Notes: generated by a model not told the origin, from the sequence alone. Counted from the first letter of the stretch, positions 1-8,482 are shown. The stretch is 64,000 nt of DNA from Moraxella porci DSM 25326 (GCF_002014855.1 NZ_MUYV01000005.1:154080-218079); one strand, 5' to 3'. Numbers and translations are program-made.

Positions 1-458
1 TGATTTTGCTTGGTGCGTTCAAATTGCATCCGATTGCAACTGTGCTTGCAACTGTTAGCCTAGTGCTTGCTGGTCTATATTCGCTGATCATGATTTATCA
101 AGCGCTCTTTGGCAAAAATACTACCGCTACACTGGTCAAACAAAATGGCGGTAAGCTCAAAGACCTTGGCAAGCGAGAACTGCTACTGCTCGTGACTTTG
201 GGTGTAGGTTTGGTATGGCTTGGTCTATATCCACAGCCAGTACTGGATAAATCACAAAGCTCAATGCAGTGGATCTCACAAGCTTATACCTATGATGTCA
301 AAGCGAGTGCTACTGAGCATGGTGTACGCCTGATTGATGGTAATATGGGTGACTTTATGCAAGAGCACGCCAATCATCTGCATGGTGTCGGACATGATGC
401 CAAGCATGAACACGGATACCATGGTTATCATGGTCACAACCACACACACGGAGAGTAA
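1..458 (+). CDS. nuoM: NADH-quinone oxidoreductase subunit M, C-terminal part
   Basis: This is the 3' end of nuoM; the gene enters from the left edge, so no start is visible. NuoM is one of the antiporter-like membrane subunits of respiratory complex I and takes part in proton translocation. The visible part has two hydrophobic segments and a short region (around 'LYPQPVLD') typical of NuoM C-termini. The protein then carries an unusual tail: 11 of the last 33 residues are histidine. The stop lies 2 bp before nuoN, which fits the conserved nuo operon order. Identity rests on these motifs and on the unmistakable nuoN next to it. Confidence 0.9.
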   Translation, partial: ILLGAFKLHPIATVLATVSLVLAGLYSLIMIYQALFGKNTTATLVKQNGGKLKDLGKRELLLLVTLGVGLVWLGLYPQPVLDKSQSSMQWISQAYTYDVKASATEHGVRLIDGNMGDFMQEHANHLHGVGHDAKHEHGYHGYHGHNHTHGE

Positions 459-460
459 TT

Positions 461-1939
461 ATGGATCATATGATTTTCGCATCTGTTTCGTCATTACTGC
501 CGATGGTTGTGGTGGCGCTAACAGCCTTGGTGGTGATGTTCGCCATCGCTATGAAACGCTCACATTTTTGGACGGCGACCATCAGTGTCGTCGGTCTGAA
601 CATTGCTTTACTTGCTTTATTGGCACAGGCGATGGGTCTGATGCCATCAGGCGGTACGCTGGGCGGACTGTTTATGTTTGATGGTTTTGCCAAATTTAAT
701 ATGGGCGTGATTTTGATTGCGTCATTGGCGTGCTGTACACTGTCTTATGGCTATTTTGAGACACTCAAAGACAATAAAGATGAACTGTATCTGTTGATGC
801 TGATTTCGACTTTGGGTGCGATGTTGATGACAGGTGCCGAGCATTTGGCGGCATTCTTTATGAGTCTTGAGCTGTTGTCTGTGCCAATGTATGGGATGCT
901 TGCCTATACGTTCTTGCGTGCTCGTTCGCTTGAGGCGGGTCTAAAATACCTAGTACTATCGGCAGCAGCATCAGCGACGCTACTGATGGGTATGGCGCTG
1001 ATTTTTGCTGATACAGGTACTTTGTACTTTGATGGTTTGGCTCGCGCCATGTATGCTAATGAAGTCAGTAGCCTATTTGCTGCTGGCGCAGTACTGATGG
1101 TCGTGTCTATTGCCTTTAAGCTGTCGGCAGCACCGTTTCATGCGTGGGTGTCTGATGTCTATGAGGGCGCACCATCACCCGTGGCGGCATTCTTGGCAAG
1201 TGTTAGTAAAGTTGCCATGATGGCATTGGCGCTCAGATTCTTAATCGGCAGCCATGTGGTCATCACGCCATTATCCGAGGTGATCTTAACAGTGATCATC
1301 GTGGCATCCATCGTGATTGGTAACTTACTTGCCATTCGTCAAGACAACCTTAAGCGTATGCTGGCATATTCATCGATTGCCCATATCGGCTATGCGCTGA
1401 TTGCACTGCTTGCGGTGCAAGGTGGCGGCACAGGTTTGGTGAGTCTGTACATGGCGGTGTACGCACTGACATCGATCGGTGCCTTTGGGGTGATTGCCTT
1501 GATGTCTAGCCCATATCGTGAGCGTGGTCATACATCGATCAGTGGCGAGGCGGACGAGCTGAGATTTTATCAAGGTCTGTTCTGGCGTCGCCCTGTATTG
1601 ACTGCAGTCTTGACTGTGATGCTATTGTCATTGGCAGGTATCCCATTGACCGCAGGCTTTATCACCAAATTCACCATCTTCTTTGCTGCCGTGCAGGGTA
1701 TGCGGTTTTGGGCGGCTGGGATGATTATCCTTGGCAGCGCCATCGGCTTGTACTACTATCTGCGAGTACTGGTCAATCTATACCAAAAACCAAAAACCAA
1801 CCTTGAATTTGATGCACACCAGCATTGGGGTGTCAAAGCGGGTGGTGTGATGGTGATGATTGTGACTGCTTTGGTCCTGATTTTTGGTGTCTTACCAGAG
1901 GGTATGATGCAATTGGCAGGACTTGCGGTGATTCGCTAA
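461..1939 (+). CDS. nuoN: NADH-quinone oxidoreductase subunit N
   Basis: NuoN is an antiporter-like proton-pumping subunit in the membrane arm of complex I. The 492-residue product has the usual family length and is almost entirely transmembrane helices. It contains conserved stretches such as 'MSLELLSVPMYGMLAY', 'KLSAAPFHAWVSDVYEGAP' (with the key lysine and histidine of this family) and 'KRMLAYSSIAHIGY'. The ATG follows the nuoM stop by 2 bp, and a GGAG sequence in the nuoM tail serves as ribosome binding site. It is the last gene of the nuo operon here, because an intrinsic terminator follows directly. Confidence 0.97.
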   Translation: MDHMIFASVSSLLPMVVVALTALVVMFAIAMKRSHFWTATISVVGLNIALLALLAQAMGLMPSGGTLGGLFMFDGFAKFNMGVILIASLACCTLSYGYFETLKDNKDELYLLMLISTLGAMLMTGAEHLAAFFMSLELLSVPMYGMLAYTFLRARSLEAGLKYLVLSAAASATLLMGMALIFADTGTLYFDGLARAMYANEVSSLFAAGAVLMVVSIAFKLSAAPFHAWVSDVYEGAPSPVAAFLASVSKVAMMALALRFLIGSHVVITPLSEVILTVIIVASIVIGNLLAIRQDNLKRMLAYSSIAHIGYALIALLAVQGGGTGLVSLYMAVYALTSIGAFGVIALMSSPYRERGHTSISGEADELRFYQGLFWRRPVLTAVLTVMLLSLAGIPLTAGFITKFTIFFAAVQGMRFWAAGMIILGSAIGLYYYLRVLVNLYQKPKTNLEFDAHQHWGVKAGGVMVMIVTALVLIFGVLPEGMMQLAGLAVIR

Positions 1940-1956
1940 TTACCAAGCTCTGATTC

Positions 1957-1990
1957 GAAACAAGCACCGTGATTGGTGCTTGTTTTGTTT
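1957..1990 (+). terminator. Intrinsic terminator of the nuo operon
   Basis: A 9-bp perfect stem (ACAAGCACC at 1960-1968 pairing with GGTGCTTGT at 1975-1983, 6-nt loop) is followed by a T-rich stretch. It lies 21 bp after the nuoN stop. Confidence 0.85.
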
Positions 1991-2036
1991 GGATGGCTTT
2001 GGTATATTGTATTTTTTAAATAATGAATGACAACTT

Positions 2037-2840
2037 ATGAGCGACGAAAAAGCCATCGCACTGACTGTGCTTTCAAAGACCGTTTGGTCAGATACTTTAT
2101 TTAGCTTCACCACGACACGCCCTGAGGGTTTTCGCTTTGAGGCAGGGCAGTTTGTGCGACTGGGCGTAAACCCAAGTGAGCTTAGTGCCAATCAAGGCAA
2201 AAATGTGCCTGATGAGCGGATTTTTCGAGCATATTCGGTTGCATCATCGCCGTATGATGAGGTGCTTGAATTTTTCTCGGTGGTCGTGCCAGATGGGGCG
2301 TTTACTTCACAGCTTCAGCATCTACAAGCCAATGACACGCTATGGCTCAATCCCACGCCGTTTGGCTTTTTGACTTTATCTCGCTATCAAGAACCAGCAC
2401 CCAAGACACTGTGGCTATTATCCACTGGGACAGGGCTTGCTCCGTTTCTATCTATGTTGCAGGATTTATATACTTGGGAAAATTACCAAAACATCATCTT
2501 GGTGTATAGTGCCCGCACAAGCCGTGAATTGGCTTACCAAGATAAAATCCGAGAACTTAGCGAGACTTTCGCTCTGATGAGCGAGCAGACGGTGAATTTT
2601 AAGTATATTCCCATTGTGACTCGTGAAGCGGTTGATGGCTGTTTGCAGGCTCGCATCCCGACGCTGATCGAACAAGGGGAGCTTGAACGACTGGCAGGTA
2701 TTGCGTTGGATACTGATAGTCATGTGATGCTCTGCGGCAATCCTGCAATGGTTGATGACACCAAAGAAGCACTCAAAGCCAAGGGCTTGACGATGAATCG
2801 TCGTGGTGTGGGCAATATCGCTGTTGAGAATTATTGGTAA
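2037..2840 (+). CDS. fpr: Ferredoxin--NADP(+) reductase
   Basis: This cytoplasmic FAD enzyme exchanges electrons between NADP(H) and ferredoxin or flavodoxin. The 267-residue protein has the FAD-binding 'RAYSVASSP' motif near residue 62, the nucleotide-binding 'STGTGLAPFLSML' motif near residue 129, and the aromatic C-terminus 'VENYW' typical of bacterial subclass FNRs. It begins at an ATG shortly after the nuoN terminator and seems to have its own transcription. It could supply reduced ferredoxin to reductases such as the sulfite reductase at 60952-62628; that link is inference. Confidence 0.9.
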   Translation: MSDEKAIALTVLSKTVWSDTLFSFTTTRPEGFRFEAGQFVRLGVNPSELSANQGKNVPDERIFRAYSVASSPYDEVLEFFSVVVPDGAFTSQLQHLQANDTLWLNPTPFGFLTLSRYQEPAPKTLWLLSTGTGLAPFLSMLQDLYTWENYQNIILVYSARTSRELAYQDKIRELSETFALMSEQTVNFKYIPIVTREAVDGCLQARIPTLIEQGELERLAGIALDTDSHVMLCGNPAMVDDTKEALKAKGLTMNRRGVGNIAVENYW

Positions 2841-2851
2841 ATGGATGAAAA

Positions 2852-3484
2852 ATGATGAAAAATATTAATCAAGCCACCACAGCGCTGATAGTGGTCGATG
2901 TCCAAAATGGCTTTATCACAGGCAATCTTGCGGTAAAAAATGCCGAACGCGTCGTACCGATCATTAATCAGCTTGCCAAACAATTTGAGCATGTGGTGAT
3001 GACTCAAGATTATCATCCTGCCAATCATATCTCATTTGCTTCTAATCATGCCGATAAGCAGCCATTTGACACTATCGTGCTCAAGTATGGCGAGCAAATT
3101 CTGTGGCCTGACCACTGTATTCAAGGTACGGATGATGCCAATTTTCATCCTGATTTGGACATTCCGCACGCGCAGTTGATCATCCGCAAGGGCCATCATT
3201 GGCAAGTGGATAGCTATTCGGGTTTTATGGAAGCTGATGGCACCATGACAGGGCTTGATGGCTATCTAAAACAGCGTGGTATCGATACGGTCTATGTGGT
3301 GGGGATTGCGACTGATTTTTGTGTGGCGTGGACAGCGATGGATGCCGCCAATCTTGGCTATCAGTGTACGGTGCTGATGGATGCGACTGCTGCCATTGAT
3401 CAAGATAGCTCACTACAAGCTGCCATCGATGATATGCAAGCGATGGATGTGGTGCTGGATTTTAGTAAATTTGCACAAGATTAA
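2852..3484 (+). CDS. pncA: Nicotinamidase
   Basis: PncA hydrolyses nicotinamide to nicotinate and ammonia for NAD salvage. The 210-residue protein has the isochorismatase-fold triad Asp16 ('VVDVQNG'), Lys113 ('IRKGHH') and Cys157 ('ATDFCVAW'). Metal-binding residues are Asp53, His55 and His88. Two ATG codons are adjacent (2852 and 2855); the first is used here. The gene begins 11 bp after fpr, so the two may be co-transcribed. Length and motifs match the family well. Confidence 0.93.
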   Translation: MMKNINQATTALIVVDVQNGFITGNLAVKNAERVVPIINQLAKQFEHVVMTQDYHPANHISFASNHADKQPFDTIVLKYGEQILWPDHCIQGTDDANFHPDLDIPHAQLIIRKGHHWQVDSYSGFMEADGTMTGLDGYLKQRGIDTVYVVGIATDFCVAWTAMDAANLGYQCTVLMDATAAIDQDSSLQAAIDDMQAMDVVLDFSKFAQD

Positions 3485-3677
3485 GCGCTCTTTTAGGTAC
3501 TCAGATAGAAGTCTTAATCGATATTTTATTAATTATATATTAATAAAAATATGAAAGCAAATAAAATCAAGCAAGCTGTCGGTCATTTTTGTGATGGATA
3601 GATGTTGATGGCTCTTTGATCGTCCGTACTTTAGCTTAAGCATTGGCCATCGGCTGATTAATCTTATGGCAAATGAC
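3485..3677. other. Intergenic region between convergent pncA and azlD
   Basis: This AT-rich 193-bp stretch lies between converging genes. I see no RNA gene, no convincing open frame and no strong terminator hairpin. Confidence 0.5.
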
Positions 3678-4034
3678 CTACAGCAAACCGTGAATCATCT
3701 CACCGATCAAAAACCCCACCATCCCGATAATCACACTCATGCCAGTGTTGATGCCGCGAGCGGTGGCAAGGATGGTGGCGATGATACCGCAGATGGTGGC
3801 AATCATCGGACTATGCTCAGTCGGCGCCTCAAAAAACGGCAGCATCAGCACCATCGTCATCGCAACGATGATCGCACCGCCAAGAGGCGCTAAGGGCGAA
3901 TTTTCGGCGGTAAAAAAACGAATGATGGGCGAATTATCAGGTAATAAAAACGGCAACGCACGAGACAAGGCGGTCAAAAAAGCCATCGCCACCACAGCAA
4001 TTACCAAAGTCGAAAAATTAGCTTGGCTAAACAT
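3678..4034 (-). CDS. azlD: AzlD family branched-chain amino acid transport protein
   Basis: AzlD is the small partner of AzlC; together they export branched-chain amino acids and analogues through the inner membrane. The 118-residue product has about four hydrophobic helices and the N-terminal 'TALSRALPFLL' pattern of the family. It begins 9 bp after the azlC stop, so translation is likely coupled. The substrate is inferred from the family, not from residues seen here. Confidence 0.88.
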   Translation of the reverse strand: MFSQANFSTLVIAVVAMAFLTALSRALPFLLPDNSPIIRFFTAENSPLAPLGGAIIVAMTMVLMLPFFEAPTEHSPMIATICGIIATILATARGINTGMSVIIGMVGFLIGEMIHGLL

Positions 4035-4043
4035 AGCTACCCC

Positions 4044-4736
4044 TTATCCTCTGATGCGATTGATGGCTAATTGCACAAGCACACCTGCAAAGCCCGCCAC
4101 CAGTAGCGCGATTTCTCCGTGTCCATAGCGTGTGCAGAGGATGGCAATCACCGCTGAAATGATCAGCGCCACGCGAAAGCGAGGCTCACTGATAAAAGCG
4201 TGCGTCGAGAGCGAAACGAATAACGCCACAAACGCAAAATTCATCACCGCACTCATCGTCGGATAATCAGCCAGTAGTTTGCCACCATAAATCCCTGCAA
4301 TCGTCCCGCCCCACCATGACACCCATGAGACGATGGCAAGCCCGATCAGCCATGGCTTTTGGTTGTCGATGTCTTTGAGTTTCGCCATCGCTGTGGCAAA
4401 GACCTCATCGGTAATCAGCGGCGCAATCCAAATCATGCCATCACTGGATTTGAGATGGCGTTTCATTAGTGGTACATATAACAGATGCCGAGAGTCGAGC
4501 AGGGCGCACAATCCGACCACTGCCGTCACGCTCGCACCGCTCATAATGGAGGCGAATAACAAAAACTGACTAGCGCCTGCATAAATAAACAAACTCATCG
4601 CCACAATCACCCAAGTGGGAAATCCTGCCGCCGTCGTCGCCATGCCAAAAGCGATCGCCACAGGAATATAGCCTAGCGCGATGGGTAGGGCGGCTTGACA
4701 GCCTTGGCGTAGTGCTTGTTGATTGGACTGGCTCAT
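4044..4736 (-). CDS. azlC: AzlC family amino acid exporter, large subunit
   Basis: AzlC is the main membrane subunit of an AzlCD exporter. The 230-residue protein starts with a short soluble segment ('RQGCQAALPIALGYIPVAIAFG'-like family start) followed by several hydrophobic helices. It contains the typical 'YAGASQFLL' and 'LLDSRHLLYV' motifs. It is the promoter-proximal gene of an azlC-azlD operon. A role in export of branched-chain amino acids is known for the family; the actual substrate here is not shown. Confidence 0.9.
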   Translation of the reverse strand: MSQSNQQALRQGCQAALPIALGYIPVAIAFGMATTAAGFPTWVIVAMSLFIYAGASQFLLFASIMSGASVTAVVGLCALLDSRHLLYVPLMKRHLKSSDGMIWIAPLITDEVFATAMAKLKDIDNQKPWLIGLAIVSWVSWWGGTIAGIYGGKLLADYPTMSAVMNFAFVALFVSLSTHAFISEPRFRVALIISAVIAILCTRYGHGEIALLVAGFAGVLVQLAINRIRG

Positions 4737-4868
4737 AATGATAAATCGATAAAAATCACTATTATAACCAAGTTTAATAAATTAGCAATATTTATCAAAA
4801 AGGCGATGACGGCTGTGGGGTTATTGTCATGCATTGAGCCGCATGATGATCTGATGCAAGATTTACAT

Positions 4869-5237
4869 TTAAAAAAATAAAATCAACGCCCAGACGATGG
4901 TTAAGGCTGATAATGACACAAACTGCGCAGCGCTGCCCATGTCTTTGGCGCGGCCAGATAAAGGATGATGCTCAGTGCTAACGCGATCAACCACCGCTTC
5001 GATGGCGGAATTGAACAGCTCAACAATAATACAAAACAAGCAAACAAAAATCATGAATGCGCGCTCAAGGGTGCTGACATCCAAGATAAAAGTCAATGGG
5101 ATAAGAACAAGATTAATCCAGATGATCTGGCGAAAAGCAGCTTCATGTCGATAAGCTGCAACAAATCCTGCCATCGAATAACCAAAGGCATTGATGATAC
5201 GGCGGATGCCAGTTTTGCCTTTTTGGGGTGAGTACAT
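4869..5237 (-). CDS. dgkA: Diacylglycerol kinase
   Basis: DgkA is a small trimeric inner-membrane kinase that phosphorylates diacylglycerol, recycling the lipid released when phosphoglycerol or phosphoethanolamine groups are transferred to envelope glycans. The 122-residue product has three transmembrane helices and the active-site signature 'ELFNSAIEAVVDR...KDMGSAAQ'. The ATG is preceded by a clear ribosome site (AGGAA, 6-nt spacing). It lies about 1.6 kb from the phosphoethanolamine transferase gene, whose reaction yields diacylglycerol; a functional link is plausible but inferred. Confidence 0.95.
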   Translation of the reverse strand: MYSPQKGKTGIRRIINAFGYSMAGFVAAYRHEAAFRQIIWINLVLIPLTFILDVSTLERAFMIFVCLFCIIVELFNSAIEAVVDRVSTEHHPLSGRAKDMGSAAQFVSLSALTIVWALILFF

Positions 5238-5265
5238 ATCAGTTCCTCATAAAATATAGCAAGCA

Positions 5266-5964
5266 TTAAGCAGTCTGAATACCAAAAAAATGCCCAATCA
5301 AACTGGTCGCAGCCAGAGCAACCACACCCCAGATCACCACACGAGCCATCGCAAGCATCTTATTGGCACCGCCCAGATGCGCTGAGAGCATGCCCAGTAG
5401 CGCAAGTCCTACCAATGTCGCGATCCATAAGGCTGTGATGCGCATCGGCTGAGGTGCCGCATAAACGCACAATAGCGGTAAGATCGCACCCATCACAAAT
5501 GACGCTGCCGACGCCAGTGCGGCTTGTAGGGGATTGGCAGACAGATCCTCATTTAGTCCGATCTCATCGCGTGCATGCGCTTGTAGTGCATCGTGTTTGG
5601 TCAGAGCTTCAGCGACTTTGGCAGCAAGATCGGCATCCAGACCTCTGGACTGATAAATTTGGGTCAGTTCTTTTAGCTCATTGTCAGGGTTGTGCATCAG
5701 CTCATATGCTTCTTTGGCAAGATCGGCCTTTTCGGTGTCTGCTTGCGATGACACGGAGACATATTCACCAGCTGCCATACTGATCGCACCAGCGATGAGT
5801 GATGCCACACCAGTCAAGATCAGCGTCTGCTCACTGCTGCCTGCAGCAGCAACACCCATCAGTAGGCTTGCGGTGCTGATCAGCCCGTCATTGGCGCCCA
5901 ACACTGTGGCGCGCAGCCAGTTATTACGATTGCTAAAATGAGGTTCGGGATGGGTGCTTCTCAT
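5266..5964 (-). CDS. VIT1/CCC1 family metal transporter
   Basis: The protein belongs to the VIT1/CCC1 (DUF125) family, membrane proteins that move Fe(II) or Mn(II). It has the N-terminal 'HFSNRNNWLRATVLGANDGLIS' region, the 'SMAAGEYVSVSSQADTE' motif, a hydrophilic central part and about five hydrophobic helices. The start at 5964 fits the family N-terminus and has an AGG ribosome site; a second ATG 27 bp upstream lies right next to a TATACT element that may be the promoter -10. The gene is followed by dgkA. Substrate metal is not determinable from sequence. Confidence 0.87.
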   Translation of the reverse strand: MRSTHPEPHFSNRNNWLRATVLGANDGLISTASLLMGVAAAGSSEQTLILTGVASLIAGAISMAAGEYVSVSSQADTEKADLAKEAYELMHNPDNELKELTQIYQSRGLDADLAAKVAEALTKHDALQAHARDEIGLNEDLSANPLQAALASAASFVMGAILPLLCVYAAPQPMRITALWIATLVGLALLGMLSAHLGGANKMLAMARVVIWGVVALAATSLIGHFFGIQTA

Positions 5965-6039
5965 GATGATTACCTGTGATAAGTATGACATTAGTATAAC
6001 ATAGGGTAGCGTTAAGTGTTTGAATGTTGATCAATCGGT

Positions 6040-6130
6040 TTAGGTCATACTGCCAGATCTGTGAAAAAATAACAGTGCCAAGCTTCCTGCGATCAGCCAA
6101 GCTGTGCATAAAGATGCTAAGGCATGACTG
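6040..6130 (-). pseudogene. Displaced 3' end of the PAP2 gene
   Basis: In the frame shifted by one base after the T5 tract (A5 on the plus strand, 6131-6135), translation continues for 29 to 30 residues beginning 'FSHALASLCTAWLIAG' and ending at a TAA at 6040-6042. This is just the expected end of motif 3 plus a last transmembrane helix. Its preservation suggests a recent or reversible one-base change. Confidence 0.75.
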
Positions 6131-6767
6131 AAAAATGATCGCCAATCAGCATCTTATAGCCGCCCATGACAAACCCAAGCATCGTGGTGATGAGGATAAT
6201 TTTTTTGCGATGATGACTAAATTCAGGCACAAAAGCAAAGGCATACAGTGCAAAACCGACACTGGCATGAGCAGCAGGAAAGCATTTGGCAGGTAGGCCC
6301 AAAATCATACTTTGTATCAAAGAAACATAAGGCAAATCCCCACCAAACACATCAAGACTGACAGGACAAGCGACATGAGTCACCGCCTTTGCTATTCCAA
6401 CCACCAATGGCGTACTCACAAGTGCCAAGCTTAAATACGCCAAAGAGTGTGTGGATAGATGGCGACAAGGATAAAACACGCCAAACTGCCGCTTGAGCTT
6501 TCTGACCAGATAAGCTGCGATGATATAAATCTCTAAAGCAATCAAAAGGTATTTTGGTGCAGTATAGAAAATGATAAATAAAGCCGTATTTTGCTTATCA
6601 ATCAGCCACTGCCCATCGCCTTGATATGCCAACCTAGCCAGTGACAGATCGATCATACTATGCTCAATAAACAGCGAGGTGACCACCAATAGCACCAGCA
6701 TGATCCAGATGCTGACCATCAGATTACGCGTAGTTATGGCTGTATTAGAAGATGAACGATGGAGCAT
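6117..6767 (-). CDS. PAP2 family phosphatase, frameshifted near its 3' end
   Basis: The product is a PAP2 (type 2 phosphatidic acid phosphatase) membrane protein, a family that removes phosphate from lipid phosphates or pyrophosphates at the periplasmic face. Visible motifs are 'GIAKAVTHVACP' (motif 1 region), 'FPAAHAS' (motif 2) and 'GGYKMLIGDHF' with the catalytic His of motif 3. The frame closes six residues later (216 residues). Adding one T in the run at 6131-6135 restores 'GDHFFSH' and a final membrane helix, giving 242 residues. It starts 48 bp after the mcr-like gene in the same direction, the same order as mcr-1 and pap2. Either the gene is truncated, phase-variable, or one base is missing in the assembly. 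Confidence 0.85.
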   Translation of the reverse strand: MLHRSSSNTAITTRNLMVSIWIMLVLLVVTSLFIEHSMIDLSLARLAYQGDGQWLIDKQNTALFIIFYTAPKYLLIALEIYIIAAYLVRKLKRQFGVFYPCRHLSTHSLAYLSLALVSTPLVVGIAKAVTHVACPVSLDVFGGDLPYVSLIQSMILGLPAKCFPAAHASVGFALYAFAFVPEFSHHRKKIILITTMLGFVMGGYKMLIGDHFSVMP

Positions 6768-6815
6768 GGAACACCTTGATCAACAAAATTAATAAAATGA
6801 TTAAAATTCAATGAC

Positions 6816-8438
6816 TTATTCGATAAACATCGCTTGGTTTTCCGTCGCTTTGGTCTTGACATCAAATAAACGCAGCAAAGTCGGCGTGATGGCATCATGA
6901 GTTAATGGTGCTTGATTGCTTACTGCATGGATGGCTGGGTTTGCTGTCCATAAAAATGCAGCAACATGCTTTTGAGCTTTGGGAGCAAAGGTGTTTGGCA
7001 TACCATGCAAATACACGCCATTTTCACCCAAGCTTTCACCGTGGTCGGATACATACAATAGGGTGACATCATGGCTGGCTTGATGTGTTTTTAGCCAATC
7101 GATGGTTTGTTTTAAAAAGTCATCGGTTGCCACCAAGGCATTGTCATAGGCGTTGATTACATGGCTGGTATCGCATTTGGCCAGATCGTTATCACGGCAG
7201 ACGGGCGTAAATTTTTCAAAGGCTTCATTATAGCGTTTATAATAAGCTGGCCCGTGGTTGCCCATTTGATGCAGCACGATCAGCACATCTTGATTGCTGT
7301 TTTTGGCGGTTTGTGCCACATAGTCATCCAGTCCGATCAGCATGCCAATGTCGCGGCATTCTTGATGGGCGTTGGTGCACTCATGATTAAGATCAGAGGT
7401 TTTATAATTTTGATACAAATCGGCAGGGAGCTTATCCATCACACCTTTGGAATCCGAATTATTATCACGCCACAGAACATTCACACCCAAGCGATGCAAG
7501 GTATCTAGGCTGTTCTCATGATAATTGGCGGTATCAACATTATAGTCATCTGCACCCAAATAGCTGAACATGCAAGGTACAGAATATGCGGTTGATGTCC
7601 CACAGGATATGACATTTTTAAAACTGGTCAGATGATCCATGCTGGATAACTGCACAAAAGTGTCTTTTGAATAGCCGTTTAATGACACATGATCAGCGCG
7701 AGCCGTCTCACCGACCACCATTACAATAAGCTTAGGTTTTCGTTGGGTGCTTGTAGTGGTCTGCGCAGCATCTTTGGCATGATAAGTTAGGTCTTTTGGA
7801 GCGGTAGCTTTTTTATATTCGATGCTGGCAAGCTTGCCGACGGCATAGATTGGCATGGCAGGATTGGTATAAGAACGCAGCGGTTTATGCTCTCTAAAAA
7901 AGCTGGCAAAAGCCTCGCTAAAGCTTAAAATCGGCACCAAAATCAAACCTAGGCTCAATAATAAATATCCTAATCTTTGAAATGCGTTGGTTTTAAAATT
8001 GGCAAAATGAACTGGCAGCTTTAAAATCAGTAAACTTGGTAACACGCCCAATAACAGTATGCGCACCAAAAAGCCTAAGTTAAGTAGATCTTTGGTTTCG
8101 CTGCTGTCGGTTTGTAGAGCGTTTTGTAGCATATTGGTGTCATACACCGTGCCATAAGTGTCGGTAAAATAACTGGTGATGGCGGCAACCATGATCATAA
8201 AGATCAAAACAAATTTTAGCGTATATCGATAGCTAAACAAGCCAATCACAAGTGCTAAAACACCGCATAACACCACTGTCAATGAAGCAACAAATAACAA
8301 ATGATCTGCAATGGGATAAACCAAAACCACCTGCTTAAAAAAAGTAACATTGGCACTAATGGTTAAAAATACGGCGACAATCAGCATTAGTAAATATGGG
8401 TTGATTGAGCGGTGTTTTGGGTGAAGGAAGTTAAGCAT
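6816..8438 (-). CDS. eptA (mcr-like): MCR-1-like lipid A phosphoethanolamine transferase
   Basis: This inner-membrane enzyme transfers phosphoethanolamine from phosphatidylethanolamine to lipid A, the reaction behind MCR/EptA-type polymyxin resistance. The 540-residue protein has five N-terminal membrane helices and a periplasmic alkaline-phosphatase-like domain. Metal and catalytic residues are all present: Glu244, the acceptor Thr283 in 'CGTSTAYSVPC', His395, Asp465-His466 and His478. Six cysteines (279/289, 354/361, 414/422) match the MCR-1 disulfides. Long blocks such as 'TSYFTDTYGTVYDT' equal MCR-1 as I remember it. Start at ATG 8438 gives MCR-1 length (541) and sits about 29 nt after the predicted transcription start; a TTG at 8459 is rejected. 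pap2 follows. No mobile element flanks it. Resistance phenotype is inferred. Confidence 0.94.
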   Translation of the reverse strand: MLNFLHPKHRSINPYLLMLIVAVFLTISANVTFFKQVVLVYPIADHLLFVASLTVVLCGVLALVIGLFSYRYTLKFVLIFMIMVAAITSYFTDTYGTVYDTNMLQNALQTDSSETKDLLNLGFLVRILLLGVLPSLLILKLPVHFANFKTNAFQRLGYLLLSLGLILVPILSFSEAFASFFREHKPLRSYTNPAMPIYAVGKLASIEYKKATAPKDLTYHAKDAAQTTTSTQRKPKLIVMVVGETARADHVSLNGYSKDTFVQLSSMDHLTSFKNVISCGTSTAYSVPCMFSYLGADDYNVDTANYHENSLDTLHRLGVNVLWRDNNSDSKGVMDKLPADLYQNYKTSDLNHECTNAHQECRDIGMLIGLDDYVAQTAKNSNQDVLIVLHQMGNHGPAYYKRYNEAFEKFTPVCRDNDLAKCDTSHVINAYDNALVATDDFLKQTIDWLKTHQASHDVTLLYVSDHGESLGENGVYLHGMPNTFAPKAQKHVAAFLWTANPAIHAVSNQAPLTHDAITPTLLRLFDVKTKATENQAMFIE

Positions 8439-8453
8439 AAGACACCATGGGCG

Positions 8454-8471
8454 ATCCAAAAAAAATTGGAT
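8454..8471. repeat. Inverted repeat at the mcr-like transcription start
   Basis: ATCCAA (8454-8459) and TTGGAT (8466-8471) form a perfect 6-bp inverted repeat around six A/T bases, lying on the predicted transcription start. It could be an operator or a small leader hairpin. Confidence 0.5.
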
Positions 8472-8473
8472 GC

Positions 8474-8482
8474 ATTATATCA
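8474..8482 (-). promoter_or_regulatory. Extended -10 promoter of the mcr-like gene
   Basis: On the minus strand the sequence TGATATAAT is a perfect extended -10 element. No good -35 is visible, which is common for extended -10 promoters. Predicted transcription start is near 8467, leaving a leader of about 29 nt before ATG 8438. Confidence 0.65.

Noticed and set aside
5933..6145. 70-codon minus-strand frame overlapping the end of pap2
   Set aside because: It is in a different frame from the restored PAP2 end and has no family features; the frameshift explains the region better.
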